From an uncultured Muribaculaceae bacterium (GTDB taxonomy: Bacteria > Bacteroidota > Bacteroidia > Bacteroidales > Muribaculaceae): 64,000 nucleotides of DNA. The notes beneath the pieces were generated by a model. That model was given only the letters and a program-made list of their open reading frames with translations, was not told the DNA's origin and searched no databases. The position numbers and the translations under genes are program-made. The stretch lies in the NCBI GenBank assembly GCA_934636465.1, contig CAKUAR010000005.1, positions 43,006 through 107,005 on the forward strand, written 5' to 3'. This document shows positions 56,075 through 63,930 of the stretch, piece after piece. The first letter of the stretch is position 1. Each line of letters begins with the position of its first letter.

Positions 56075-56947
56075 ATGGCAGTTATAAAAATAGCGGGAAT
56101 TATGCGCGCAGGTGCATATTCGCCCAACCACATAGGCAACGACACCGCAATATTTAATGCGGCAGCCGAGAATTTGCGCAAGCGCGGTTGCTTGGTCAAC
56201 GTGTATAGCGAGGAGCAGTTTAACGCCGACGGCGTGGAAGAAAAGGTGATTCTTAACATGTGCCGTGAGCGCAAGTCGATAGAGCACCTGCAGCAGCTTG
56301 AAGACGAGGGCTGCCTGGTAATCAACTCTGGTTATGGAATAGAGAACTGCACCCGCGAGCGAATGACACGCATTTTGCTGGGTAACGGAATTCCTTATCC
56401 CGAAAGCCTTATTGTCAATACCGACGAGGCAGTGAAGCCGCTGCTGAAGAAAAGCGGTTTTCAGCGCTGCTGGATAAAGCGTGGCGACTTCCATGCCATG
56501 CACAAAGAGGATGTGTCGTTTGTGCGTCACATCGACGAGGCTCAAGAGGTGCTTCAGGAATATTTCTTGCGCGGCATAAAGCGAGCCGTAATCAACGTGC
56601 ATCTTGAGGGCGACCTGATAAAGTTTTATGGCATAAAGGGCACTCCGTTTTTCTATTGGTTTTATCCGCTTGAAGCCGGCCACAGCAAATATGGTTACGA
56701 GGAAATCAACGGTCACTCACAGGGCATAAAATTTGACGAAAAAGAGTTGCGCAACATCTGCGACAGAGCCTCGGAGGAGCTTAATGTGGAGGTGTATGGT
56801 GGCGACTGCATAGTGTCGGCCGAGGGCGACATGAAGATAATCGACTTCAACGACTGGCCAAGTTTTGCCCCTTGCCGTACCGAGGCTGCCCCACACATAG
56901 CCAAGCGTGTGCTTGCCCTTGTGAAAGAGTGGGAACAAAAGAAGTGA
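56075..56947 (+). CDS. ATP-grasp-like enzyme of the head-group cluster
   Basis: 290 residues from MAVIKIAGIMRAGAYSP; the frame before it overlaps the previous gene and is rejected. The central CWIKRGDFHAM and RAVINVHLEGDLIKFYG segments and the C-terminal DFNDWPSFAPCR look like the ATP-binding lysine, hinge and Mg2+ Asp/Asn triad of ATP-grasp proteins. Such folds include amino-acid ligases and also the inositol phosphate kinase ITPK, so either a ligase or a kinase is possible. The sequence is not a family I can name. Located 71 bp after the nucleotidyltransferase. Confidence 0.65.
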   Translation: MAVIKIAGIMRAGAYSPNHIGNDTAIFNAAAENLRKRGCLVNVYSEEQFNADGVEEKVILNMCRERKSIEHLQQLEDEGCLVINSGYGIENCTRERMTRILLGNGIPYPESLIVNTDEAVKPLLKKSGFQRCWIKRGDFHAMHKEDVSFVRHIDEAQEVLQEYFLRGIKRAVINVHLEGDLIKFYGIKGTPFFYWFYPLEAGHSKYGYEEINGHSQGIKFDEKELRNICDRASEELNVEVYGGDCIVSAEGDMKIIDFNDWPSFAPCRTEAAPHIAKRVLALVKEWEQKK

Positions 56948-57012
56948 GTTGCGCGCGCCGATGAGGCGTGTGTGTCACTTGAAAAAGGAAAACAAGAATT
57001 GATAAAGCAAAT

Positions 57013-57981
57013 ATGGATTTTCAGAAAATAAAACAAGATTACAAAAAATCGCTGAAGTCGATGGACACCGAGGAGCATTTCGACTTGATGTTCTACCGGC
57101 CGATGGGATATATGTGGGCTTTGCTGTGCGCAAAGCTCGGCGTCACGCCCAATGCCATAACCATAGCGTCGATATTTCTTGGCGTGGCTGGTGGTATGTT
57201 GCTGTATTTTAGCGGCCAGAGCGGCATTTGGATTAATCTGGTGGGAATATTCCTGATTGTGTGGGCCAACACGTTTGACAGCGCCGACGGCCAGTTGGCG
57301 AGGCTCACCCACCAGTATTCGCGTATTGGCCGAATTCTTGACGGATTGAGTGGCGACTTCTGGTTTGTGGCCATATATTTTGCACTGGTTTTCCGCGAGC
57401 TTGACTTTGGCGACAGCCTTGCCGGCGACTTTTTCATGAATTGCCACTGGCTTCTGTGGGTGCTTGCCGTGGCGGCAGGCGCGTGCCATGCCAAGCAGGC
57501 TGCCATGGCAGATTATTACCGCCAATTCCACCTCTATTTTCTGAAAGGCGAGGAGGGCAGCGAGCTCGACAGCACCGAGCAGCTTGACAAGAACAACGAG
57601 CAACTGTCGTGGAGCGGCAATTTCTGGAAGAAGCTCACCTTGCTTTCCTATCGCAACTACACTGCCAACCAAGAGGTGATAACACCCAAGATGCAGATGC
57701 TGCGCCGCGAGCTGCGCGACAAGTTTGGCGGTGCCATTCCGCAGGCGTTTCGCGATGCTTTCCGCGCCAAGAGTCTGCCGCTGATGAAATATACAAACAT
57801 GCTCTCGTTCAACACGCGAATAATTGCAATGTTTGTGTCGGTGCTCATCAATATGCCGTGGCTTTATTTTGCGTTTGAGCTTGTGGTGCTCAATGCCATG
57901 CTTGTGTATATGATTGTGTGCCATGAGCACATCTGCCGCAACTTTGTGGCAGAGCTGAAGCAGGGCAAATATGCCGAGTGA
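57013..57981 (+). CDS. CDP-alcohol phosphotransferase family membrane enzyme
   Basis: 322 residues with about six membrane helices. The CDP-OH motif starts at D89 (DSADGQLAR) and ends GRILDGLSGD. D89, D92 and D110 fall in the canonical places, but the last Asp is D115, giving D-x4-D instead of D-x3-D. The enzyme would transfer a phospho-alcohol between a CDP carrier and a lipid or soluble alcohol in the inner membrane. It is longer than simple phosphatidyltransferases, with an ~80-residue polar loop (about 175-255). Head-group identity is not determined; inositol is one candidate. Confidence 0.82.
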   Translation: MDFQKIKQDYKKSLKSMDTEEHFDLMFYRPMGYMWALLCAKLGVTPNAITIASIFLGVAGGMLLYFSGQSGIWINLVGIFLIVWANTFDSADGQLARLTHQYSRIGRILDGLSGDFWFVAIYFALVFRELDFGDSLAGDFFMNCHWLLWVLAVAAGACHAKQAAMADYYRQFHLYFLKGEEGSELDSTEQLDKNNEQLSWSGNFWKKLTLLSYRNYTANQEVITPKMQMLRRELRDKFGGAIPQAFRDAFRAKSLPLMKYTNMLSFNTRIIAMFVSVLINMPWLYFAFELVVLNAMLVYMIVCHEHICRNFVAELKQGKYAE

Positions 57982-58041
57982 CGGGTGCGCGCTGTTTGGC
58001 GCATGGATATAGGTGTGTGTAATGTCAACTAATGAAAAACT

Positions 58042-58749
58042 ATGAAGATTAAAGGCGTGATTTTTGACTATGGCGGCACTCTCGACAGCCGTGGTGTGCA
58101 CTGGAGCGAAGTGTTGTGGAACGGCTATCTGCTTGCCGGTGTGCCAGTGACCAAGGAGCAGTTTCGCGACTGCTATGTGGCTGCCGAGCGTGAATTGGCA
58201 AAGGTGAGGCACATATTGCCTCAAGACGATTTCCATGTGCTTCTGCTTAAAAAGGTGCGTATAGAGCTGACAAATCTTGTGGAGCAAGGACTGGTGGCTG
58301 CCGCCGATGTGGAAAAATATACCAAAGTGGTGGCTGACTACTGCTATGATGCCGCCAAGATGTGTATAGAGGCAGCAAGGCCTGTGCTTGAGGCTTTGAG
58401 CGAGCGTTACCCCATGATGCTTGTGTCAAACTTCTATGGCAACGTAGATGCAGTGCTGCGCGACTACAACATACGCCAATATTTCAAGGGAATAATAGAG
58501 AGTTCGGTGGTGGGAATACGCAAACCGAATCCCACGCTGTTTAGGCTTGGCGTTGACGCATTGGAATTGCCGGCTGCCGATGTGGTGGTGGTAGGTGATA
58601 GCTTGCGTAAGGACATTTTGCCTGCCGAGTCGCTTGGCTGCCAAGTGCTGTGGTTGAAGGGCAAAGGCTGGACTGCCGACGAGGACGCTCAAACGCACCC
58701 TTGCCAAATTTCATCAATCAAGCAAGTCCTCGACGAAATAGAATTCTGA
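58042..58749 (+). CDS. HAD-superfamily protein with atypical motif I
   Basis: 235 residues. Motif I is IFDYGGTLD: nucleophile Asp9 is present, but the +2 general acid/base Asp is Gly11. Motif II LVSN, motif III Lys in RKPNP and motif IV VVGDSLRKD are normal, and the helical cap is of the HAD-I type. It could be a slow phosphatase, a non-phosphatase HAD or a regulatory partner. It is the last gene of the run, 60 bp after the CDP-alcohol enzyme, and its stop is 5 bp from the convergent AT-rich gene. Confidence 0.8.
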   Translation: MKIKGVIFDYGGTLDSRGVHWSEVLWNGYLLAGVPVTKEQFRDCYVAAERELAKVRHILPQDDFHVLLLKKVRIELTNLVEQGLVAAADVEKYTKVVADYCYDAAKMCIEAARPVLEALSERYPMMLVSNFYGNVDAVLRDYNIRQYFKGIIESSVVGIRKPNPTLFRLGVDALELPAADVVVVGDSLRKDILPAESLGCQVLWLKGKGWTADEDAQTHPCQISSIKQVLDEIEF

Positions 58750-58754
58750 AAAAG

Positions 58755-59453
58755 TTAACGTTCATAGACTATTTCATAACTTGCATCTGGACCATTTGCA
58801 AGCTCTTTGTTCATATGTTCTTCGTCAATATGAAAATATTGACATATTTTAGCTGTTGAAGTGTCTGGTTGAGGCTTATTAAATCTTAGAAGCTTGTGAA
58901 GCCTGCATATTTTCCCTTGTCGAATGTTGTAACTGTCAACATAGTTGGTGCAAAGAGCGCAATTTTTTATTTTGTATTTATTATAACCAAAATACATGGC
59001 AAAATGTTCGATATCGCCAAGAAATGTGTCATAGAAAACGATTTCTAATAGAGATGTTTCGAATCTGCGTTCAGGGTCGTCTTTGCATGAAAACCAACCT
59101 TTTTTGAAAAATATTTTTCCTGTTTCATACAGAACAAAACGTATTCTGAAAATTTCTTGCTCTATGGTTATGTTTTGATTGCTTTGTTTGTTAAATTCGT
59201 AGAAATTAACAATGGGGTATGATTTATAGTTCTTGGCTGTAGTTGCTTTTTGCTCAATAAATCCCAATTTTTTAATTAGAGAAATATCGTTTAGAGATTC
59301 TATTTTTGCTTCGATTATTTTATTTCCGCTATGCAACTTTTTCATGCAACTTGCGTGGGTAACGTAAAATTCTATATAAATATGCTTCCTATCAGGATCG
59401 GTAGAGGAATAAATCTTTAAATCAGATCGCCCTGTTTGGTTGCTATAAGCCAC
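58755..59453 (-). CDS. AT-rich orphan protein of unknown function
   Basis: 232 residues from a GTG start; no ATG is in a better place, and the frame stays open upstream without a start codon, so the true N-terminus is uncertain. Base composition is markedly more AT-rich than all neighbours, with AAA/ATA/TTT codons frequent, suggesting recent acquisition. The C-terminal region has CALC and CRLH about 18 residues apart, a possible zinc-binding unit. The sequence is rich in aromatic and basic residues, with no signal peptide or membrane helix. I recognise no family. Confidence 0.6.
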   Translation of the reverse strand: MAYSNQTGRSDLKIYSSTDPDRKHIYIEFYVTHASCMKKLHSGNKIIEAKIESLNDISLIKKLGFIEQKATTAKNYKSYPIVNFYEFNKQSNQNITIEQEIFRIRFVLYETGKIFFKKGWFSCKDDPERRFETSLLEIVFYDTFLGDIEHFAMYFGYNKYKIKNCALCTNYVDSYNIRQGKICRLHKLLRFNKPQPDTSTAKICQYFHIDEEHMNKELANGPDASYEIVYER

Positions 59454-59485
59454 CTCTTGTTCACAAGAATCATAATAAGTTTTTT

Positions 59486-59507
59486 TTACTAATAAGGTTA
59501 TTAGTAA
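59486..59507. promoter_or_regulatory. Perfect 22-nt palindrome upstream of the AT-rich gene
   Basis: TTACTAATAA-GG-TTATTAGTAA is perfectly symmetric apart from the 2-nt centre. It ends 33 nt before the orphan gene's start codon. On the minus strand it is followed by A, not T, so it is not a normal rpiB terminator; an operator is more likely. Confidence 0.5.
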
Positions 59508-59569
59508 TAGGTTGATTGGTAGTGAAAAAATAGCTGGAGCTGGCGGGTTGATTGAGTGGGGTGTGCGGA

Positions 59570-60031
59570 TTATTTTGGGGGGAGGGGAATTTTGTTGATG
59601 CGGCGCTGGTGGCGACCTCCGAGGAAGTCGGTGTGGAAGAACGTGTCAATCAATTCAATGGCTTTTTGTGGTGTGATGAAACGGCCTGGCAACACAATCA
59701 CGTTGGCGTCGTTGTGCTCGCGCGCGAGTTGTGCTATGGGTTTGTCCCAACACAGGGCAGCTCTTATGCCTTGATGCTTGTTGAGGGTCATTGCCATGCC
59801 CTCGCCTGTGCCGCACACGGCTATTCCCGGATAGCACTTGCCGCTTTCCACGGCAGCTGCGCAGGGGTGGGCGTAGTCGGGGTAGTCGCAACTGGCTTCG
59901 CTGTCGGTGCCAAAGTCTTTCACGGCGATACCTTGTGCCGTGAGATAGCTGATTATTTGTTTCTTGACTTCAAAACCTGCGTGGTCGCTGCAAATGGCCA
60001 CTGGCAGTCCGGATTTTAGTATAGATGCCAT
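59570..60031 (-). CDS. rpiB: Ribose-5-phosphate isomerase B
   Basis: 153 residues. Interconverts ribose-5-phosphate and ribulose-5-phosphate. The family blocks ICSDHAGFEVK, DYPDYAHPCA and GIAVCGTGEGMAMTLNKH are present; the Cys of CGTG is the catalytic base position, and the loop reads GEGM where many homologs have GIGM or GNGI. A TAACTTTG box (complement of 60082-60089) lies 50 nt before the ATG. Confidence 0.94.
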   Translation of the reverse strand: MASILKSGLPVAICSDHAGFEVKKQIISYLTAQGIAVKDFGTDSEASCDYPDYAHPCAAAVESGKCYPGIAVCGTGEGMAMTLNKHQGIRAALCWDKPIAQLAREHNDANVIVLPGRFITPQKAIELIDTFFHTDFLGGRHQRRINKIPLPPK

Positions 60032-60081
60032 AGTGCGTTGGTGTTTGTTTCTTTTTTTGGAAAAGAGCCTTTTTGATATTG

Positions 60082-60089
60082 CAAAGTTA
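60082..60089 (-). promoter_or_regulatory. -7 box of rpiB
   Basis: Minus-strand TAACTTTG in the 96-bp gap between the DMT transporter and rpiB; the -33 box is not evident. Confidence 0.55.
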
Positions 60090-60127
60090 ATACTTTATGG
60101 CGTGATTGTGGTAATGCCGAGGTGGGT

Positions 60128-61009
60128 TTATTCCATTGACCCTATGATTATGAATGTGAGTCCCACAAGAAGCACAATGAGGTCGATGAGTTTCATCTTG
60201 ATGTTTTTCTCATGCAGGAATATGGCTCCGTAGCAGAATGACACAAACACGCTGCCGCGGCGTATCATCGACACGATGGCCACCATAGAGCCTGGAATTG
60301 AAAGGGCGTAGAAATATGCCAGGTCGCCAGCTGTGATAAAAACGGATATGAGCGGTATGCTCCAGCGCCACTGGAAGCGGTCGGCATTGCCAGTGGCAGG
60401 CTTGCTTCTCATGATGAGCAGCACCACGCCCATGAGCAGGCACTGATAGAGGGTGTACCACGCTTGCACCGGCAGGGGGTCGAACCGCTTCATGAGAAAT
60501 TTGTCGTAGAGTGCGCTGACTGCACCGAGAAAAGTGGAGGCTATGCAGAGCCACAGCCACTTGCTGTGCTTGAGCGAGAAGCCTTCTTTTGAGCCTATGT
60601 GGCTTATGACAAACAGCGACATGAAACCGAGGGTGATACCAATCCATTGCATCAGATTGAGCCGTTCTGAAAATATCAGTAACGCTCCCACGAGCACCAT
60701 GACTGGGCGTGTGGCGTTGACCGACCCGGTGATGGTGAGCGGCAGGTGCTTGATGGCCATGTAGCCGAGTGCCCACGACGAGAGCACGATGACTGACTTG
60801 GTGAGAATGAACAGGTGGTTGTGAGCCGCGCCAAAGCCAAACGTGCCCGACGTGATGCCTTCAAACAGCACTGGCGAGAGCAACATAGTGCAGAATAGCG
60901 TGTTGAGAAACAAGACGTATGCCACATTGTTGCCGTTGAGCGACAGCTTTTTGAATATGTCGTAGAAGCCCAGGCTTAAAGCCGAGACAATGGCCAATAA
61001 AATCCACAT
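60128..61009 (-). CDS. EamA/DMT-family transporter (second)
   Basis: 293 residues, about ten membrane helices in two EamA repeats. The first repeat closes with KHLPLTITGSVNATRPVMV, and the second with PGSMVAIVSMIRRGSVFVSF, which resembles transporters near EamA/RhaT-type exporters. Substrate unknown. It is preceded 35 bp upstream by a BspA-like lipoprotein gene on the same strand. A TAATTTTG box (complement of 61040-61047) overlaps that gene's end and may provide a separate start. Confidence 0.85.
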   Translation of the reverse strand: MWILLAIVSALSLGFYDIFKKLSLNGNNVAYVLFLNTLFCTMLLSPVLFEGITSGTFGFGAAHNHLFILTKSVIVLSSWALGYMAIKHLPLTITGSVNATRPVMVLVGALLIFSERLNLMQWIGITLGFMSLFVISHIGSKEGFSLKHSKWLWLCIASTFLGAVSALYDKFLMKRFDPLPVQAWYTLYQCLLMGVVLLIMRSKPATGNADRFQWRWSIPLISVFITAGDLAYFYALSIPGSMVAIVSMIRRGSVFVSFCYGAIFLHEKNIKMKLIDLIVLLVGLTFIIIGSME

Positions 61010-61044
61010 AATAGTCTAAAAATCCTTTCTTTCAGTGTGCAAAA

Positions 61045-61539
61045 TTACAAAAAATCCACCACACTGGCGTCGGTGGCGATGGCGAACTGGCGCCATTCGT
61101 CGGCGTTTTCGTAACTTGGCTCACACATCATGGGCACAAAAATTTGGCAGCGGTTGCGGTCAACGCCCTGAAATGTGGTGGAGTCGATGGCAAGCGGTGC
61201 TGCTATGCGGCAGAATATCTGCTTTAGCTGCGAGCAACCGCTGAATGCTCCTGGTTTGATTTCGGTAATGCTTTGTGGAATGGTGACCGATGTGAGGCGT
61301 TTGCAGCCCTTGAACGCATTGCTGCCTATGGCTGTGACAGCTATGGTGTCGCCGTTGCAGACGATTATGTCGGGTATGGTGACGCTGCTCACGCTGTGGC
61401 TCAAGGGTGCCGACACCGTGGCCTCGCTGCCGCTTATGTTGAACAACAATCCATCGTGCTTCACGGGTTGCGAGCATGATGACATGAGAAGCAGCGCCAG
61501 AATGGTTGCTACTTGCAAAAAGGTGTGAAATCTAATCAT
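61045..61539 (-). CDS. BspA-type leucine-rich repeat lipoprotein, short
   Basis: 164 residues. Signal peptide with lipobox LMSSC (lipidated Cys 22). The centre holds at most two BspA/LRR_5 repeats of the Treponema pallidum type (IGSNAFKGCKRLTSVTIPQS, IKPGAFSGCSQL), then a degenerate end with VPMMCEPSYENADEW. BspA-like proteins of Bacteroidetes and oral anaerobes bind host matrix proteins, but this one is very short, so it may be a remnant or a small accessory lipoprotein. 30 bp after the acetyltransferase gene on the same strand. Confidence 0.8.
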   Translation of the reverse strand: MIRFHTFLQVATILALLLMSSCSQPVKHDGLLFNISGSEATVSAPLSHSVSSVTIPDIIVCNGDTIAVTAIGSNAFKGCKRLTSVTIPQSITEIKPGAFSGCSQLKQIFCRIAAPLAIDSTTFQGVDRNRCQIFVPMMCEPSYENADEWRQFAIATDASVVDFL

Positions 61540-61569
61540 GTTGCGCTTTTTGTGTGATTAAACAAAAAA

Positions 61570-62157
61570 TCATTTCGTGTTGTCAACCAAATCAATATGT
61601 TTGATGACCTTAGCTGGAATACCGCCTACGATACTGCCAGAGGGAACATCTTTCACGACAACGGCATTTGCTCCGATGATGCAGTTGTCGCCTACGGTTA
61701 CGCCTCCTATGACTTTGGCTCCGGCACAAATCAACACGTTGTTTCCAATTATGGGGCATTTGTCGCCGTTGTAGCCTACTGTCACTTGCTGCAAAATCTT
61801 GCAGTTGCTGTCTATTCTATCTGCTGTAATGATGGTGGCGAAGCCATGCTGTATCAAGAAGCCGCCACCTATTTGCTTGGTGTTGATGTATAGGTTTGTT
61901 TCACCTTTGATTATCCACGAAAACAAGTGCGACAGCTTGCCGACTCTGAAATAATATTGCGTGCGAAACTCGGGAAACATGGCAAAGAGCATTGCTCCTG
62001 CCAGCAGGTGTGAAGATGGCTTCACTCTTTTCCATTTTCTCCAGCTGTCTATGTCTTTCTCCAGCAACAGCTTGCTTTTTGATGGACACAGAACCCAAAG
62101 AGCAGAAAACAGAGGAAACACTAAAATGACCTTTAATAAAGCAAATAATTCTTTCAT
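61570..62157 (-). CDS. Serine O-acetyltransferase-like hexapeptide acyltransferase
   Basis: 195 residues from MKELFALLKVILVFPLFS; the upstream frame is rejected. A hydrophobic N-terminal stretch is followed by a left-handed beta-helix (about 95-180) with GGGFLIQHGFATII, CPIIGNNVLICAGAKVIGG and the final VVVKDVPSGSIVGGIPAKVI, as in CysE-related enzymes. It lacks the long N-terminal helical domain of classical CysE. It may acetylate serine or a sugar in surface glycan synthesis; both are plausible. Confidence 0.78.
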   Translation of the reverse strand: MKELFALLKVILVFPLFSALWVLCPSKSKLLLEKDIDSWRKWKRVKPSSHLLAGAMLFAMFPEFRTQYYFRVGKLSHLFSWIIKGETNLYINTKQIGGGFLIQHGFATIITADRIDSNCKILQQVTVGYNGDKCPIIGNNVLICAGAKVIGGVTVGDNCIIGANAVVVKDVPSGSIVGGIPAKVIKHIDLVDNTK

Positions 62158-62251
62158 GATGATGAGAAAAATGAAGTGATTGCGTCGCGTGTTCGGCAAA
62201 AATAATTGTAGCACTATTTTGTGCGTAAAGGTAAGGAAAGAATTCGGATTT

Positions 62252-62283
62252 TTTGCAGAGTAGTGCCTAAAATGCTATTTTTG
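62252..62283 (+). promoter_or_regulatory. Promoter of the GHL10 hydrolase gene
   Basis: TTTG at 62252-62255 and TATTTTTG at 62276-62283, spacer 20 bp, 77 nt before the ATG at 62361. The 204-bp gap also has a minus-strand TATTTTTG (complement of 62197-62204) for the acetyltransferase. Confidence 0.65.
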
Positions 62284-62360
62284 TAGGGCTGTGTCGGCTA
62301 CTGTGACACAGCGTGATGCACAAAGAGGAGTAATGAACTAAAACAACTTTATAAAGAGAA

Positions 62361-63857
62361 ATGAAATCACTACTGAAATTGGCGCTTGCGGCACTGCTGC
62401 TTGGCTCTTTTGACGGCGCTGCAAAGAATCCCAAACTGGAGTTTCGCGGAGCTTGGCTTCACATCATAGGGCAAGACCAGTATGCCAAGATGACCACTGC
62501 CGAAAACAAGGCTTATCTGATTGATAAACTCAACAAACTAAAGGCTGCTGGATGCAACGCCATAATATGGCAGGTGAGGCCACAGGCCGATGCGGCTTAT
62601 CCAAGCGACCTTGAGCCCTGGAGCCGCTACATAAGCGGCAAGGCTGGCGTGGCGCCAAACCCCATGTGGAACCCGCTTCAGTTTATGATAGTGGAGGCTC
62701 ACAAGCGCGGCATGGAGCTGCACGCTTGGATTAACCCTTATCGCGTGACAGCCGGCAAAGATGAGATGCCAGCCAAAAATCATGTGTATTACAAGCACCC
62801 GGAGTGGTTTTTGCATTATGCCGACGGCAAAATATACTTTGACCCTGGATTGCCTGAAAGCCGTAACTTCATAGACGAGGTGGTGAAAGGACTGCTGAAA
62901 TATGACATCGACGCCATTCACATGGACGATTACTTTTATCCTTACCCGGTGAAAGGCGTGGATTTTCCTGACTCGGCATCATACGCAAAATATGGCAACG
63001 GCATGGACCGCGGCGACTGGCGCAGACACAATGTGGATTTGCTGATAGAGCAGCTGCACAAGACCATAAGCGCGACTAAGCCGTGGGTGCGTTTGGGAAT
63101 CAGTCCGTTTGGCATTTGGCGCAACAAATCGACCGACCCCACAGGCAGTGCGACCAATGGCTTGCAGTGCTATGACGCTCTTTATGCCGACTGTCCCAAA
63201 TGGACTGCAGAGGGCTGGGTGGATTATATGGCTCCACAACTCTACTGGGCTCTCGACTCAAAGGCAGCAAGCACGCTTGAGCTGTCGCACTGGTGGAACG
63301 GGCATGTCAACGGGCGACACATGTATTATGGCCAGTCGGTGCGCCGCACAATGGATAACCCCGACATTGGCGGCAGCGGCAACCCCACGCAGCTTGACCA
63401 CAAGATTAGGTTGACAAGAGAACTGTCCAATGTGCATGGCAATATCTGGTGGCCGGGATATGACGTGTGTGGCAACTACAAGGGCATAATGGACTCGCTC
63501 CAGACCAACCAGCAGAGCACGATAGCCCTGATTCCTCCTTACACATGGATTGACAGCGTGAAGCCAGAACCGGTGAAGAAACTGAAGTTTGGCTCGGTGC
63601 GTGGACACAACGTGCTGTCGTGGCAGGCTCGCCGCACCAAGGACCACATGCAGGAAGCCCGCAACTTTGTGGTGTATGCCTTTAGAAGCGGAGAAGCGGT
63701 GGATTGCGACGACGCAAGCGCAATAAAGGCTGTTACGCCCGACTGCCACTATACCATTCCGGCAGCCATGCGCGGCAAATACACATTTGTGGTGACGGTG
63801 CTTGACCGTTGCAACAACGAGAGCCGTGGCTCGCACCTGAATGTGACGCTGAAATGA
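62361..63857 (+). CDS. GHL10 (DUF187) family glycosyl hydrolase
   Basis: 498 residues with signal peptide MKSLLKLALAALLLGSFDGA. FRGAWLHIIGQDQY, NAIIWQVRPQADAAYPSDLE, HAWINPYRV and DAIHMDDYFYPYP are the conserved barrel blocks of the GHL10/YngK family of secreted putative glycoside hydrolases. The conserved Asp pair in MDDYFYP is a likely active-site element. A C-terminal FnIII-like domain begins near residue 400 (PVKKLKFGSV). Substrate is unknown; peptidoglycan or other glycans are suggested for relatives. Monocistronic with its own promoter. Confidence 0.88.
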   Translation: MKSLLKLALAALLLGSFDGAAKNPKLEFRGAWLHIIGQDQYAKMTTAENKAYLIDKLNKLKAAGCNAIIWQVRPQADAAYPSDLEPWSRYISGKAGVAPNPMWNPLQFMIVEAHKRGMELHAWINPYRVTAGKDEMPAKNHVYYKHPEWFLHYADGKIYFDPGLPESRNFIDEVVKGLLKYDIDAIHMDDYFYPYPVKGVDFPDSASYAKYGNGMDRGDWRRHNVDLLIEQLHKTISATKPWVRLGISPFGIWRNKSTDPTGSATNGLQCYDALYADCPKWTAEGWVDYMAPQLYWALDSKAASTLELSHWWNGHVNGRHMYYGQSVRRTMDNPDIGGSGNPTQLDHKIRLTRELSNVHGNIWWPGYDVCGNYKGIMDSLQTNQQSTIALIPPYTWIDSVKPEPVKKLKFGSVRGHNVLSWQARRTKDHMQEARNFVVYAFRSGEAVDCDDASAIKAVTPDCHYTIPAAMRGKYTFVVTVLDRCNNESRGSHLNVTLK

Positions 63858-63930
63858 TAGGCTAAACGCATGATGCAACAATAAGCATAAGTGAAAATCG
63901 ATTAAAAGAACACCCCCTTGGGCAGTGAAG

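Noticed and set aside
56713..58287. 524-codon minus-strand frame opposite the CDP-alcohol and HAD genes
   Set aside because: A shadow frame spanning two well-supported plus-strand genes; the His-rich translation has no recognisable domain.
59486..59507. Palindrome as the rpiB terminator
   Set aside because: On the minus strand it is followed by A residues rather than T, so it does not fit intrinsic termination of rpiB.
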